DNA of 64,000 nucleotides from Uloborus plumipes (GCA_038373865.1 JAXGGA010005146.1:1-64000); one strand, 5' to 3'; positions 48,901 through 56,899 are shown, counted from the first letter of the stretch. Program-made: numbers and translations. The notes: generated from the letters alone by a model not told the origin.

Positions 48901-49374
48901 AAGGATATACCCATTACAGGTTTTTGTATGCAGTAACTAACAAGCGTCCCGTTTTTTCGCCTACTGGGCATAAATGGGTTAAATTCAATGAATGATCCAG
49001 CACGAGTTGTTTTTTCACAGCCTTTCCCCCTCTCTTCCCAGGTATGGTTCCAGAACGCCCGCGCCAAGTGGCGTCGCAACCTCCTCCGGCAGCAGAGCCA
49101 GGGCCCCGAGATCGCGCAGGACTGCAAGCCCCTCTCCGAGCTCGCGGCCCAGCCCCAGTTCTGTGATCCCTTCCGCCTGGGCGCCTCCGGCCTGCTGGAC
49201 GTGCAGCCCACGCCCATCACCCAGGAGGAGCAGAACATTCAGACCTTCACCAACCTCCTCTAATGGGACCCGGTAGCTTTTTTTTTTCAGGTCATAGATT
49301 GTGCAGAACCTCTTCAATCCGAACGCCCACATATCCGAACGCACCCAAGAAGAAATACACGTACAGCAAATAAA
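27736..49374 (+). CDS. ap: LIM-homeobox transcription factor, apterous/Lhx2/Lhx9 class (four coding exons)
   Basis: Joined exons 27781-27980, 36108-36568, 45817-46088 and 49042-49263 give one 384-codon frame plus stop, and every intron obeys GT-AG with compatible phases. In order the protein has LIM1 (zinc ligands C12, C15, H33, C36, C39, C42, C61, D64), LIM2 (C74, C77, H96, C99, C102, C105, C124, H127), an acidic stretch (141-153), a five-Gln run (168-172), a GRPRKQK motif (202-208), a homeodomain (about 266-325, with WFQN at 313-316) and a tail ending TFTNLL. Known for the family: nuclear sequence-specific regulators that bind LDB/Chip cofactors through the LIM domains and control neuronal and appendage identity. 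The KRMRTSFKHHQL, VLQVWFQNARAKWRR and NLLRQ segments and the retained GRPRK linker identify the apterous/Lhx2/9 class rather than other LIM-HD classes. Length is close to vertebrate Lhx2/9 (about 400 residues). Arachnids may carry two paralogues, and I cannot tell which this is. An upstream promoter or 5' exon is probably needed but was not recognised. Confidence 0.93.
28678..28875. mobile_element. palindromic MITE (GAATTCAAGTGAAACAC ends), copy 2
   Basis: 198 bp, flanked by ATA on both sides (28675-28677, 28876-28878). Internal palindromes include cgcttcgaagcgatcgca. The right terminal repeat carries one change (cactagaattc). Confidence 0.75.
30100..30184. mobile_element. 85-bp hAT MITE with perfect 8-bp duplication
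   Basis: Starts CAGGGGTGCCCACAG and ends ACCCCTG. AAGAATTG flanks both sides (30092-30099, 30185-30192). It contains ATGGCGCAAGTTGCGCCAT, an almost perfect 19-bp palindrome shared by the family (38603, 39146, 53989). Strongly internally deleted. Confidence 0.85.
30757..35171. mobile_element. large palindromic (foldback) DNA transposon
   Basis: The ends are GGGTCATTCCACGTCAAGTG and, reverse-complemented, GGGTCATTCCATGCCAAGTG, with TTGT on both sides (30753-30756, 35172-35175). Arms of about 1.15 kb (30757-31905; 32254-33328 plus 35124-35171) are highly similar inverted copies around a 350-bp spacer. The right arm is split by another element (33331-35121). No transposase is recognised. A 4-bp duplication is unusual and I leave the superfamily open. 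Confidence 0.85.
33331..35121. mobile_element. 1.8-kb DNA transposon nested in the palindrome arm
   Basis: Ends GGGCCCTGCTCCACATC and, reverse-complemented, GGGCCATGCTCCACATC, with TA on both sides. The left arm shows the uninterrupted target (gaaagaagtacaaaaatg). Both ends have ggtttcggtcgc-like subterminal sequence. The interior is AT-rich with short frames (for example 33938-34201) that I do not recognise. Confidence 0.8.
35735..35893. repeat. 17-bp perfect inverted repeat containing TGACGTCA, 215 bp before ap exon 2
   Basis: TGACGTCAGTGGTGCAC at 35735-35751 is matched by its exact reverse complement at 35877-35893, and a third TGACGTCA lies at 35796-35803. TGACGTCA is the CREB/ATF site. 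The arrangement is either a small MITE or a CRE cluster. Confidence 0.6.
36108..36568 (+). CDS. ap: ap exon 2: LIM2 and linker
   Basis: The acceptor tttttcgaccgcag ends at 36107. The first base completes the Arg codon begun in exon 1, giving YYR-LFSVKQC, the expected LIM1-LIM2 junction of Lhx2/9. All eight LIM2 zinc ligands are present. After them comes a low-complexity linker with an acidic run, glycines, five glutamines and GRPRKQK, which resembles the KGRPRKRK segment of vertebrate Lhx2/9. The donor g|gtgagt at 36569 is near-consensus and leaves one base of a Gly codon. Minus-strand and +1 open frames across this exon are by-products of its high GC content. Confidence 0.93.
37600..38280. 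promoter_or_regulatory. GC-enriched unique block in ap intron 2, candidate intronic enhancer
   Basis: Composition is clearly above the flanking intron (ccggggcgctttccatcacgctgcgcgg; gggagcgccgctctctgtaattggg). Contains taattg and aattaa homeodomain-type cores. Open frames at 37355-37941 overlap it but show no domain and no splice context. Regulatory role is inferred. Confidence 0.35.
38597..39681. mobile_element. outer hAT MITE (host of a nested copy)
   Basis: TTTAGAAT flanks both sides (38589-38596, 39682-39689). The left terminus reads CATGGG then, after the nested element and its duplication, continues tgcccatcccccccc. The right terminus ends gggtacccctg. The body has ATTT-type arrays and the GGCGCAACTTGCGCC palindrome. 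Confidence 0.85.
38603..39137. mobile_element. inner hAT MITE of the same family, nested in the outer one
   Basis: Ends CAGGGGTGCCCATCC...GTGGGCACCCCTG, with ATCATGGG duplicated on both sides (38595-38602, 39138-39145). That duplication spans the outer element's own boundary. 535 bp, same body type as the outer copy. Confidence 0.9.
39845..40159. mobile_element. CACTG-ended minisatellite MITE, copy 1
   Basis: Starts CACTGCAAAAATAAG and ends ...ttcattttttagagt (decayed). Contains 'ctggcag.cgaggttcca.' twice and repeats of 'aataaactgtaaaattagcaattttacagt'-type units. Confidence 0.7.
40428..40776. mobile_element. CACTG-ended minisatellite MITE, copy 2
   Basis: CACTGTAAAAAAATGAATG...TTATTTTTTGCAGTG with TA on both sides. 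Interior: aataaactgtaaaat.gctaattttacag units plus two gaggttccagttt-type blocks in reverse. Confidence 0.8.
40850..41140. promoter_or_regulatory. GC-rich intronic block between transposons
   Basis: Includes gggaggcgcgcctcc, a purine/pyrimidine-rich run (tctctctctctcc; ggaggaggaggagag) and ccgtgccgaatcgataac. Unique in the window. Candidate regulatory DNA only by composition. Confidence 0.25.
41367..41759. mobile_element. GGCCGAT-rich MITE-like element
   Basis: Putative ends AGCATCAACTCAT and, reverse-complemented, AGCATCATCTCAT. Interior has catcggccgatga palindromes and a duplicated 'gatatccttccgatcaa' block (41500, 41560). No clear target duplication. Confidence 0.4.
41940..43140. repeat. 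four-copy intronic tandem array (210-380 bp units)
   Basis: Units start near 41940, 42153, 42418 and 42799, each with 'ctc.aacag.c.acgatatcc.caaaaac', 'ttgcagagaataattt', 'aacttcttcaaacgatttgac', 'acaatatcttccaacttgc' and 'aaccttcata'. The last two also share 'aaattcatcttctgagtg' and 'gaacgaagagggattagga'. No transposon termini were seen. Minus-strand frames in units 2-4 (42210-42398, 42459-42758, 42812-43138) translate to related peptides sharing CFKSNRL.KL. Confidence 0.8.
43508..44037. mobile_element. CACTG-ended minisatellite MITE, copy 3 (expanded)
   Basis: Starts ctgttgtttttacagtac and ends ttttttactgtg. Many 'tttattactgtaaaattagcaattt' units. The right end carries two copies of a 65-70-bp block (catcattcattttttaaaa..caacattcgatttttaat). 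Confidence 0.7.
44128..44645. mobile_element. piggyBac-like MITE, second subfamily, copy 1
   Basis: Perfect TTAA on both sides (44124-44127, 44646-44649). Ends CCCATTTACGCCCA...TGGGCATAAATGGG. The sister copy is at 48483-48978. Confidence 0.85.
45817..46088 (+). CDS. ap: ap exon 3: serine-rich linker and first two thirds of the homeodomain
   Basis: The acceptor ctgtgccctatag ends at 45816. GT at 45817-45818 completes the Gly codon left by exon 2. A serine-rich linker (SSSSLGG, SDSSTSSEH) leads into TRPKRMRTSFKHHQLRAMKS and helices 1-2 of the homeodomain, and the exon ends exactly at KRVLQ. The donor cag|gtacta follows. The open frame runs on into the intron to 46241, but that extension has no homeodomain helix 3, so the splice is the correct reading. 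The intron position between VLQ and VWF is the usual one for LIM-homeobox genes of this class. Confidence 0.94.
46264..46401. mobile_element. CACTG-ended MITE, copy 4 (short)
   Basis: CACTGCAAAAAAAACTGTTG...TTTTTTTCGCAGTG, with one 'ctggcagccgaggttccagtt' block. Shortest of the recognisable full copies. Confidence 0.7.
46675..46742. repeat. hairpin with G/C homopolymer edges
   Basis: gatctctgtctttgtgatag pairs with ctctcacaaagacagaaat across a short loop, next to runs of G (46665) and C (46712). Confidence 0.55.
47725..48257. mobile_element. mariner-derived palindromic element
   Basis: Two inverted arms of about 210-230 bp begin ATGTCGTTTTTT at both sides. Each holds the same transposase 3' end: in the right arm the + strand gives WQKG and YIVELK-like remnants of the mariner C-terminus. 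The centre read on the minus strand gives IAPSDFPLLRSLLE, the region of the third catalytic Asp. Both arms therefore derive from one transposon end. Confidence 0.75.
48483..48978. mobile_element. piggyBac-like MITE, second subfamily, copy 2
   Basis: Ends CCCATTTATGCCCA...TGGGCATAAATGGG. The right flank is TTAA and the left is ATAA. Matches 44128-44645 throughout. Its right end is about 60 bp from the splice acceptor of the homeodomain exon. Confidence 0.85.
49042..49263 (+). CDS. ap: ap exon 4: homeodomain recognition helix and C-terminus
   Basis: A strong pyrimidine tract (cctttccccctctcttcccag) ends at 49041. The exon opens in phase 0 with VWFQNARAKWRRNLLRQQ, homeodomain helix 3 with Gln at homeodomain position 50. 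A 55-residue tail follows and ends in TFTNLL and TAA at 49261-49263. The ending resembles the TLTNLF end of vertebrate Lhx2/9 more than the fly Apterous tail. A piggyBac-like MITE ends only about 60 bp before the acceptor, so the branch point must lie in the remaining unique 60 bp or inside the MITE. Confidence 0.94.
   Translation, partial: VWFQNARAKWRRNLLRQQSQGPEIAQDCKPLSELAAQPQFCDPFRLGASGLLDVQPTPITQEEQNIQTFTNLL
49369..49374 (+). terminator. candidate poly(A) signal AATAAA for ap
   Basis: An AATAAA hexamer lies 106 bp after the TAA stop. It would give a very short 3' UTR. It sits inside what looks like the left part of a pogo/Tigger-type element starting near 49303, so the signal may be transposon-supplied. 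A more distal site cannot be excluded. Confidence 0.45.
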
Positions 49375-49421
49375 ATCAATTTAGGTTGAAATGAGTGACT
49401 TTTTAAAAAATTTGAAACCAA

Positions 49422-49609
49422 GGGCTGAATTCAAGTGAAACACCATTGCAATCGCTTCTAGGCGATCGCAATTGCAATCGCTACTGGAAGTCGAATTACG
49501 ATAGAATGGCATCTAGTAGCGATTGTAACGGTTCAATTGAATCCAAATTTGGGAATTTGCGATTGCATTGGTGAGTTGCGATCGTCCGTGTTTCACTTGA
49601 ATTCCTACC
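49422..49609. mobile_element. palindromic MITE (GAATTCAAGTGAAACAC ends), copy 3
   Basis: 188 bp, same family as 1833 and 28678. Closest to the 28678 copy in its centre (ctactggaagtcgaattacg). No matching 3-bp duplication at this site. Confidence 0.75.
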
Positions 49610-49692
49610 TTAGACCAATTGAGGCGTCGGCATAGAAAGGGAGTAAATCCAAAAAAAAAAGTAGCTACTGGACAATAATTTTTGAGAGTTCA

Positions 49693-49998
49693 CACTGTTA
49701 AAATTACATGTAGCATAAGGCACCTTTAAGGGTGAACCATTGTAGCACCAGCGGCACCCCCCCCCCTCCCCCTTGAGCGGTAGTACTTGACTCCCTATGC
49801 AACCCTTGAATGTGCCATGAGGCTAATTCGGCTGCCATAGGTCACCCATGGGGTACCCTAAGATTATCATAGGATGCCACAGGGAGCCAAATGGCACCTT
49901 CAAGGATGCCATAAGGGGTCAAGTGGCACCCTTCAGGGGGTACCGCTGGTGCTACAACGTTTCAAAGGTGCCTTATGCTACATGCAATTTTAACAGTG
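49693..49998. mobile_element. CACTG-ended foldback MITE, second family
   Basis: CACTGTTAAAATTACATGTA and, reverse-complemented, CACTGTTAAAATTGCATGTA: long inverted arms of about 65 bp (agcataaggcacctttaa; gtagcaccagcggtacccc) with CA on both sides. Interior is rich in ggtgcc/ggcacc variants. Confidence 0.8.
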
Positions 49999-50759
49999 CA
50001 TCCACAACAGGTGGAGGGCGGAGGTTCACAACTCCGTCCTCCCTCCTAGTGAGTTGCTTTGAGCTGCAGGATTCCTAATTATCGTAGAAGATCATGAGGG
50101 ATGCCGAGTTGAGTTGTTTTTGTCGGAATTTAGGTTTTAGGGAATGGCAACGCTTTTAGTTTCGGTTTCTTCATACCCTTTTCTGAGGTAATGAGGCTCT
50201 ACTTTTAGGAGGCTCCCAAAAGTTATCTTGTCTAGTTCTGATGGCTTACTTCTTCCATCCAAACAGCAGATGTATTCAAGCCTTCATATTTGTCATAATT
50301 ATATGCTGAAGGAATTCAACCTCATTTATGAAATGTTTCATTGTAGTTTTGTCATAAAAATCTGTATAGAAAGCTTTGAGTGTTTTTTTAATTTCTTCTA
50401 AAAAATTTCAGCACTTATGACTTATTCCCTTTGCACGTCAACGCCTCAATTTGAATATTATGCATAGTAGTACAGTACTGTACTGTTTTGAATGCTTAGA
50501 AATATATTTTTTTCTGCTGGTACTACTGTTTATATTCTATGTCTTTTACTGTTAATTACATAAGCAATATTTTACACTGCAAAGCATTTCTCTCTTTTCT
50601 GTTACACTAAAACAAAGATCTATTTTGAGCACGCTCTAGCTTTTGTTAAGTACGCGGCATGCGAAAAGCATAATGTGTTCTGTAATCCAAATCCAAACCA
50701 TTCGATTGTCCGAACTCAACCGGTTCGGATTAGTTCGGTTTAAAGAGGTTCTATTGTGT

Positions 50760-52906
50760 AATCAACATTGCTGCGTTTTCTTTACCAGGGTAGGGACACA
50801 TGTGAAAATGTCCCCAAGAAAAAAAATTATTTATTGTTTTCACTTGCACAGCGGATCATGTATTTCCCAGAGTATTGTTTCCAATGAATGTATAACTATG
50901 TATAAGTACAGAGTGAGTCTAACTTGTAACATTTCCTAACCAGGAAACTACCTCCCTTTGCCCCCCTTCCCCGGAAAATTTTTACCTGACAGCATGATTT
51001 CAGTCTTAAGCGTCATAACTTCGACGAAAGCAAAGGAGGAATAGTTATGATTCAACATTCCAAAATTGAGCACCATTCATAGCAATTTTCTGCTTACTTT
51101 CCTTTCTTTTGTTAGAAGAAAGCTGTATAGTTATTTCTCCCTTCACCAGAACTTATGTCACACTTGAAAGATAGCTGTTACTGGAAAAAAACCTCTAGTG
51201 GGCTCTTATGTCTCAATAATTGATATTCATTCCTAAATGTACAGTGCAGTAAAAATGCATTTTCTAATATTCTATTTTTACGATAGAACTGAATATCATT
51301 GGCCATAGCGAAATTAAATAGTTGTTAATAGCTATTTTTAATATCAAAAAAAAAAAGAGAAGATAACTAAGAGACTCACTCTGTTTAACTGCATAGTAAT
51401 AAAGCGACGAAATACGTGCAAATGTGGTATTCTTTGTAAAAATTGTAAATATGATCGCGCATAACATATGCTTAAAAATGTTTAATTAGTAAAATTAACT
51501 TTGCATCAAAGGATATTACAGAAACAAATATTAAAGCTTGTAATGTTTATACTGTTCATTAAAATTAAGTTATAATTGAGCATAGGCTGTAAAAAAGAAT
51601 AACTCAAAAATTTCAAGCGTTTTAAAAATTTATCTGAACCTCATCTCTGATACCGTTCTAAGAACAGAGTCTGTCTTTAAAGTTTCTAAAGTAACTCAAG
51701 TAGCACACTTCGTTTTTTAAAGGTTGTAAAATGGTTGTAATAACGTTGTGACAACGGATTAAAAACGTTTATAAAACGTTTAAACGTTTTTTGTGCTACC
51801 TGGGAAGGCTTCTGAGTAAAATTCCGTGCAAAAAAGAATATGTGATCCCTATTAATTGGATGACAAAGGCAGCTAGAGAACTTTTTGTTTAGTTCCTAGT
51901 ACGTGGATGATTTTCTTTCCCCATTATTATCGTTTATTCATATTTTTCATTTCATTACATACTGAAAAATCAACAACATAATTTTATTCATAATGCGAAA
52001 ATTTGGTTTTACCTCTTACACGGTAATAGATTCAATGTTTACGACATTATACTGCCGTGGGAAGGTAAAAAGCAATAACTGCGAATTTTTGTTTTTTCAT
52101 TTTTTTTTCATTAGTTGTAAGTTTAGCTTCATTGTAAAAACTTACTTGTTTAGTTTTCGCTGAAAATAAGGCACGAAAAAAAAACATCCAATTCCAACAC
52201 TTCTCTATAGTTGCTACGGAATCCAAAAAGCATTTCTTCAAATATCTCAAAACCTTATTTCTACAAATACTGTCCTTTACCTTCTCGCTGCAGTATTTGT
52301 AATTTTATCAATAATGTAGAGAAATTTAAGAACATATTTTTTATATTAAATCCATTGCCTGGAACATCAAACATAAAAGTAATGTCTGCCAAGTTAGAAA
52401 GCCAACAAGTGGCCAATTTCCAATTTACCGCTGTTTATTCATCACTTACAATAATGCGAAACAAAATGAGAAAAATAACAATAATCATGTAAATTATTTC
52501 CAGTTCCTTATACTTATTTTTGTTGAAGACAAAATAAAACAAATCTCAGTCATGCATAGGGCTTTCTGCATCTCATTTCTGTTATATGTCTCGTCCTCTT
52601 TGTGTTTTGACAATCTGCTGTCTAGACAAGCAGTGCTCCAAGTTGTAAATAGTACATTTCGGTCCGGTTTTTAATGTCATTTTTATACCTGTGCCATAAA
52701 TATTGACGAAACACCTATTGGTGTTATCTTTGTGTTATTTTTGTTCCTTGTTAACATTTCCAATAAGACAAACAATAAAGTCAAACAGAGCTTGAAGATG
52801 TAATAATATTATAAGCACGACTGGAGTTGACTCTACAATGCAGCGTTTCGACTGTATTGTGTTCAAGGTTTGGATCTCTATTCCGAAATGTTCATAAGTT
52901 TGAATC
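50760..52906. other. gene-free sequence downstream of ap
   Basis: AT-rich with no recognisable gene. A small element-like segment is listed separately at 51695-51804. Confidence 0.45.
51695..51804. mobile_element. short MITE-like segment with GTAGCACA ends
   Basis: aagtagcacacttcg on the left and gtgctacctggg on the right are inverted. Interior is built of aacgttt/aaacgtt variants. No clear duplication. Confidence 0.35.
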
Positions 52907-52915
52907 GAACAAGTA

Positions 52916-53209
52916 ATGATTGCAACCTTGTCTAGTGGGGAGAGCAGTCTGACCGTGATGCAGTGGCTCCGGGTTCGAATCCCGACTCAGGCATGGACGT
53001 ACTTTCACTTTCTCCTGTCCTTGTCCTTCCTCTGTGTGAATGGTAGCCTACCCTATAAACGGGTGCAATGGCGCGTGTGTTGAGCTAAATTGGACTTCCA
53101 CCTTGATGGTGCTTCGTAAAAACGGAAGCCGTACATATTCCGCCTTAAATCGGGTAAATGTGTATCATCGGGCCCGGGTACCCGAGTGCTTTCAGAAACA
53201 ACAACAACA
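52916..53209 (+). mobile_element. tRNA-derived SINE
   Basis: The head has a tRNA-like part with B box GGTTCGAATCC (about 52971) and a plausible A-box region (about 52935), then 'cgactcaggcatgg' and a body ending in caacaacaac. Nine-base target duplication GAACAAGTA (52907-52915, 53210-53218). The 60-codon frame across it is incidental. Confidence 0.88.
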
Positions 53210-53218
53210 GAACAAGTA

Positions 53219-53988
53219 CTAAGATTAAATTAAAAATTTAAACAACCCCTGCCCCGGATTGCCGGTCTCATATTAAAACGAATTTCTCTGGTCATAAAGC
53301 ATTTTAAGTCTAAATATATTTAATTGTTTTCACTGGACATGGTAAATACGGAGAAGGAAGATAATCCTTGCTAGTAAAATTTGCAGGTCGAAAAAGCATA
53401 ATAAAGAGGGAAAATTGAAAATATTTTTCAACTTAGATTAAGAGATGGGGCATCTTAAACCTGAAAAGACTATTTTATTGTTTGTCTTATTGGTTCTGTT
53501 TTTGTAATTGTGTATAAATCATATTCTGTTTTCCCAAATCTTTAAAGTTTAATGTTGAATTATTTTATAATGAAAATGAAGAGAACTTTCCCAGTGATTT
53601 TATTTTGAGAATAGGATAAAAATTTAAAAGAAAAAATACATTTTCTTTTATCTGCGTAGAAATCTTAAGACTTCAATTATAAATTATTTAAACTATTCTC
53701 ACTTTTGTTCCATTTGAATCAAAATTCCTCTTATTCAGAGCAGATGTATTTCCCAAGTTCTAATAGCATGTGTTGTACTTCCTGATTTAAAAAAAAAATG
53801 TTTAATAAATTATTTGTTAAAAGTATTTTAGTGTGTTTTATGCATAAAAGTTATGTGTCTGCTAATGATTCATTAAATTTGCACATTAAGGAATAATCAC
53901 AAATAAAGTGTCTTTCAGAACCAATTACTTGCTAAAAAAACACAGAATAAATGTTTTTTCTGCAAAACATCAAAAATGTAAATTGAAT
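53219..53988. other. gene-free spacer
   Basis: Plain AT-rich DNA. Nothing recognisable. Confidence 0.45.
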
Positions 53989-54091
53989 CAGGAGTGAAAT
54001 AAATAATTAAATTAGTTACCCCCCCCCCCCCACACACACCAAATTTTGATGGCGCAACTTGCGCCATAATCCCCTTCTGTGGGCACCCCTG
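53989..54091. mobile_element. 103-bp hAT MITE with perfect 8-bp duplication
   Basis: Starts CAGGAGTG and ends GTGGGCACCCCTG. AATTGAAT on both sides (53981-53988, 54092-54099). Shares the ATGGCGCAACTTGCGCCAT palindrome with the other copies. Confidence 0.85.
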
Positions 54092-54296
54092 AATTGAATC
54101 TTTATTTTTCGCCAAAAGCAGTGCAAAAAATCTTTGACATGATGCCTTATTTCTGAAATGGAACTACTGAAGAAATAATGGCGTCATACAAAAAACACAC
54201 TTTCGAGAAGTAATATATATACTATTACCCATAATTTGATTTTGAATAATTGATAAAATTTGGCTGGTACACGCTGAGAAAAGTGAATGAGATGAA

Positions 54297-54560
54297 GGGA
54301 AATAGTTCATTTCGTTTACTAATTCATTCATTCATTTATTAGATCACTTAAGTATTCATTAATTTTATCCTACATTTATTAATTTACTGATTTATTCATT
54401 CAGCTGTTCAAACATTTATTTTTTTCTCATACATTCATTCATTTTTTCCTTTAGTGGTTCATTGCTTCATTAATTATTCAATATTTCTTATTTAATTATT
54501 AATTTCATCAAAAACATTTTTAGAATCAATATTTTTCATTCAAATAATCAGTAAAATAAA
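54297..54560. repeat. ATTC-type degenerate array, second copy
   Basis: Begins gggaaatagttcatttcgtt as at 3488 and continues as ttcattcattcattta units. Confidence 0.6.
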
Positions 54561-55334
54561 TGGAAAAATATTTTATTTTTTACTTTTCTCCAAAATTCTT
54601 CTCACTTTAATTAAGGATCGGACTTAATTTCAGATTTCTTCTGCGATTATTTTTTTTAGTGCAGAAATGAATTTTTCTCAGTCAAAAACTTACTCTCCAA
54701 ACTTTAAAATTCTGAAATGGCCTTAAAAAAATTTTAATTTATTGAAAAATGTCTTTAAAAGCTGAGGTTTGAATTATGATCACTACATATGCCATTCAAT
54801 GCTACCTTATTAAGAATGTCCGGAACTATTTCCTAATTCCAACTAAACAAGCCATTGCAGTGTTTATAATTGCTAACCGCAAAACCAACGGAATTGTTGA
54901 ATTTGACCTTTAAATATTATTTCTTTCTTTTCCCGATCATTCAGAATAAGTTTGAACAGAAAGCTTAAGAAGTTTGCGTTTGAAACAACTTGGAATTTGC
55001 AAATGAAAAACTTACAGTAAAACATCAATGTCAGAGAAATAATTGCTCACAGAAGCAGCGCTTATTAATTTCTTTTTTTGTTATTTTTTTTCTCATACAG
55101 TGAAAACCATTCTTAAATACTCTGTCAAAATACTAAAACGAAACAGACGTTGTTGCTTTAAAAATGGCTACTTGATTTTAACAAACAATACCAACACTTG
55201 CATCAAGAATTACATTTCAAACTTTTCTCTCAAGATCAAATTGTATTGATGAAAAAATCCGTTCCAGTTGATTCATTGGTTTGAAATGTTGGCCTGTTTT
55301 TTCGAGAAAAAGAATTATACGTGCTTTGTCCTTA
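54561..55334. other. gene-free spacer
   Basis: AT-rich, no gene recognised. Confidence 0.45.
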
Positions 55335-55803
55335 CATTGAAAAAAATAAACTTGTTTTTACAGTATAATATTGGCATCAGAGGTTCCAGTTTAAAACTGT
55401 AAAAGCACAGTAATAAATTGTAAAACTATCTATTTTGCAGTTTATTACTGTAAAGCTAGCAATTCTACTGTTTATTACCATAAAACTAGCTGTATTATAT
55501 TGTAAAAACAACAGCAAGTACTGGCAGCAGATGTTATAGTTTAAAACTCTAAAATGTACAGTTTATAAACTGAAAGAAACTAGCAATTTCAGTTTACTAC
55601 AGAAAAATTAGTAATTTTACAGGTTATTACTGAAAAAACAACAGCTTAATCCTGGAAGCAGAGGTTCCAGCTTAAAACTGTAAAATGCATAGTAATAAAC
55701 TGTTTAACTACAGCAATTTTGAGTTTCCTGCTGTAAACTAGCAATTTCACAGTTTACTACTGTAAAATTAGCAAATTTTACAGTACACTTATTTTTTACA
55801 GTG
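55335..55803. mobile_element. CACTG-type minisatellite MITE, copy 5
   Basis: CATTGAAAAAAATAAACTTG...TTATTTTTTACAGTG. Three 'ggttccag.ttaaaactgtaaaa' blocks and many 'tttactactgtaaaattagcaattt' units. Confidence 0.75.
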
Positions 55804-56725
55804 TGGAAAAAGAAATATACCTGCTTTATCTTTAGAGTCGGCGTGGTATTTACAGCAAAACATTTTAGAACTACGCCTAGATGTTGTCATGTTTTTATCG
55901 CGTTCCGGTGGTTTTCGATGGCTGTTTACCTAACCTCGGGTTGTTGTAAGAAATGAACTCAAAACAGGTATTCACGGGTTAACAAGCTGCGAATGGAAAA
56001 ATAATGTTTCTAAAGTAAATATTTTTGATTCTTACTTTTCGACTTGTTTCTCGGATAGATTGGAACGGCAGTAATGAGGCATTTGATACAAGTCCCCCAG
56101 CCATTTAAGTCCTTGGTCGTTTAAAATTTCGCGATCTGTTTGGTAATAATTTAATAGAGGAACATATTTCCTCTTTCATTATTGAAAATGTATTATTAGA
56201 TTATTTTTCTCTTTCGTCATTGGAAATGTGTTATTAGATGTTCTTCTCGTAGATATTCGAAAAAAATGTAATGTCTGAGAATAAAAGGCCAGCCGTTTTC
56301 AATCAGTTTTCATCAACGTTGTTTTCAAAAATATTTATATTTTTATTTTTTTTTATCTCTCTTTCTCTTTATGTAAAATTTTTACAGCAGACCGGACAAC
56401 ATAAAGGTTTTTCAGTTATTCTGCATTAACTGAATCTACCCAATAAGTAAGACGGCCAGGGATTTTATAAGAAAACAACTGCATATAAATTGCATTAAAT
56501 TTAGTTTTCTTTAAGATTTTATTCTTAAAAATGCGTATTAATTGGATTAACACAAAGAAAAAATGTGCTCTCTATAGTAATATGTGTTGAAACTTGCACA
56601 TAACTTATGTTCTGCTAAATATTTCTAGCAGCATTCACTTTTCCTACACTTTATGATCTGGCGCGGTAAGTTTCATAAAAAGTAACTACTCCAAATAGCG
56701 CCACCCTAAATTTCATGGCCAAGTA
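55804..56725. other. gene-free spacer
   Basis: A 50-bp near-duplicate occurs at about 56165-56210 and 56205-56245 (ttcctctttc.ttattg.aaatgt.ttattagat). No gene. Confidence 0.45.
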
Positions 56726-56899
56726 CAATCGAACCCGTTTAATAGAATAGCCATTTTGCCGCGAAAAACTATTCTAATAAGCGGGATATTCTATTGTCCG
56801 GAATGAAAATAATGCATTACAACGGTTTGGTACATTGAAAATATATCATATTAAGCGGGATATTCTTTTAACCGATATTCTAATAGGCGAGTTCGACTG
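56726..56899. mobile_element. 174-bp pogo/Tigger-type MITE
   Basis: CAATCGAACCCGTTTAATAG and, reverse-complemented, CAGTCGAACTCGCCTATTAG, with TA on both sides. 'aagcgggatattct' is repeated inside. Confidence 0.75.

Larger units (their letters stand above)
46089..49041 (+). other. ap intron 3 (3.0 kb)
   Basis: GT at 46089 to AG at 49041, splitting the homeodomain. Contains a short CACTG element, a hairpin at 46675-46742, a mariner-derived foldback and a piggyBac-like MITE. 46800-47720 is AT-rich with no recognisable gene. The 79-codon frame 47486-47725 is unsupported. Confidence 0.85.
49303..50755. mobile_element. possible pogo/Tigger-like element starting in the ap 3' UTR
   Basis: The left sequence GCAGAACCTCTTCAATCCGA and the reverse complement of the right, CAATAGAACCTCTTTAAACC then GAAC, share GAACCTCTT.AA.CCGAAC, a familiar Tigger-type terminus. 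Target duplication is unclear. It contains two other MITEs, and no transposase was recognised. Confidence 0.4.

Noticed and set aside
52930..53000. Stand-alone tRNA gene
   Set aside because: The B box is good, but the cloverleaf does not close and the sequence continues into a SINE body with tail and target duplication.
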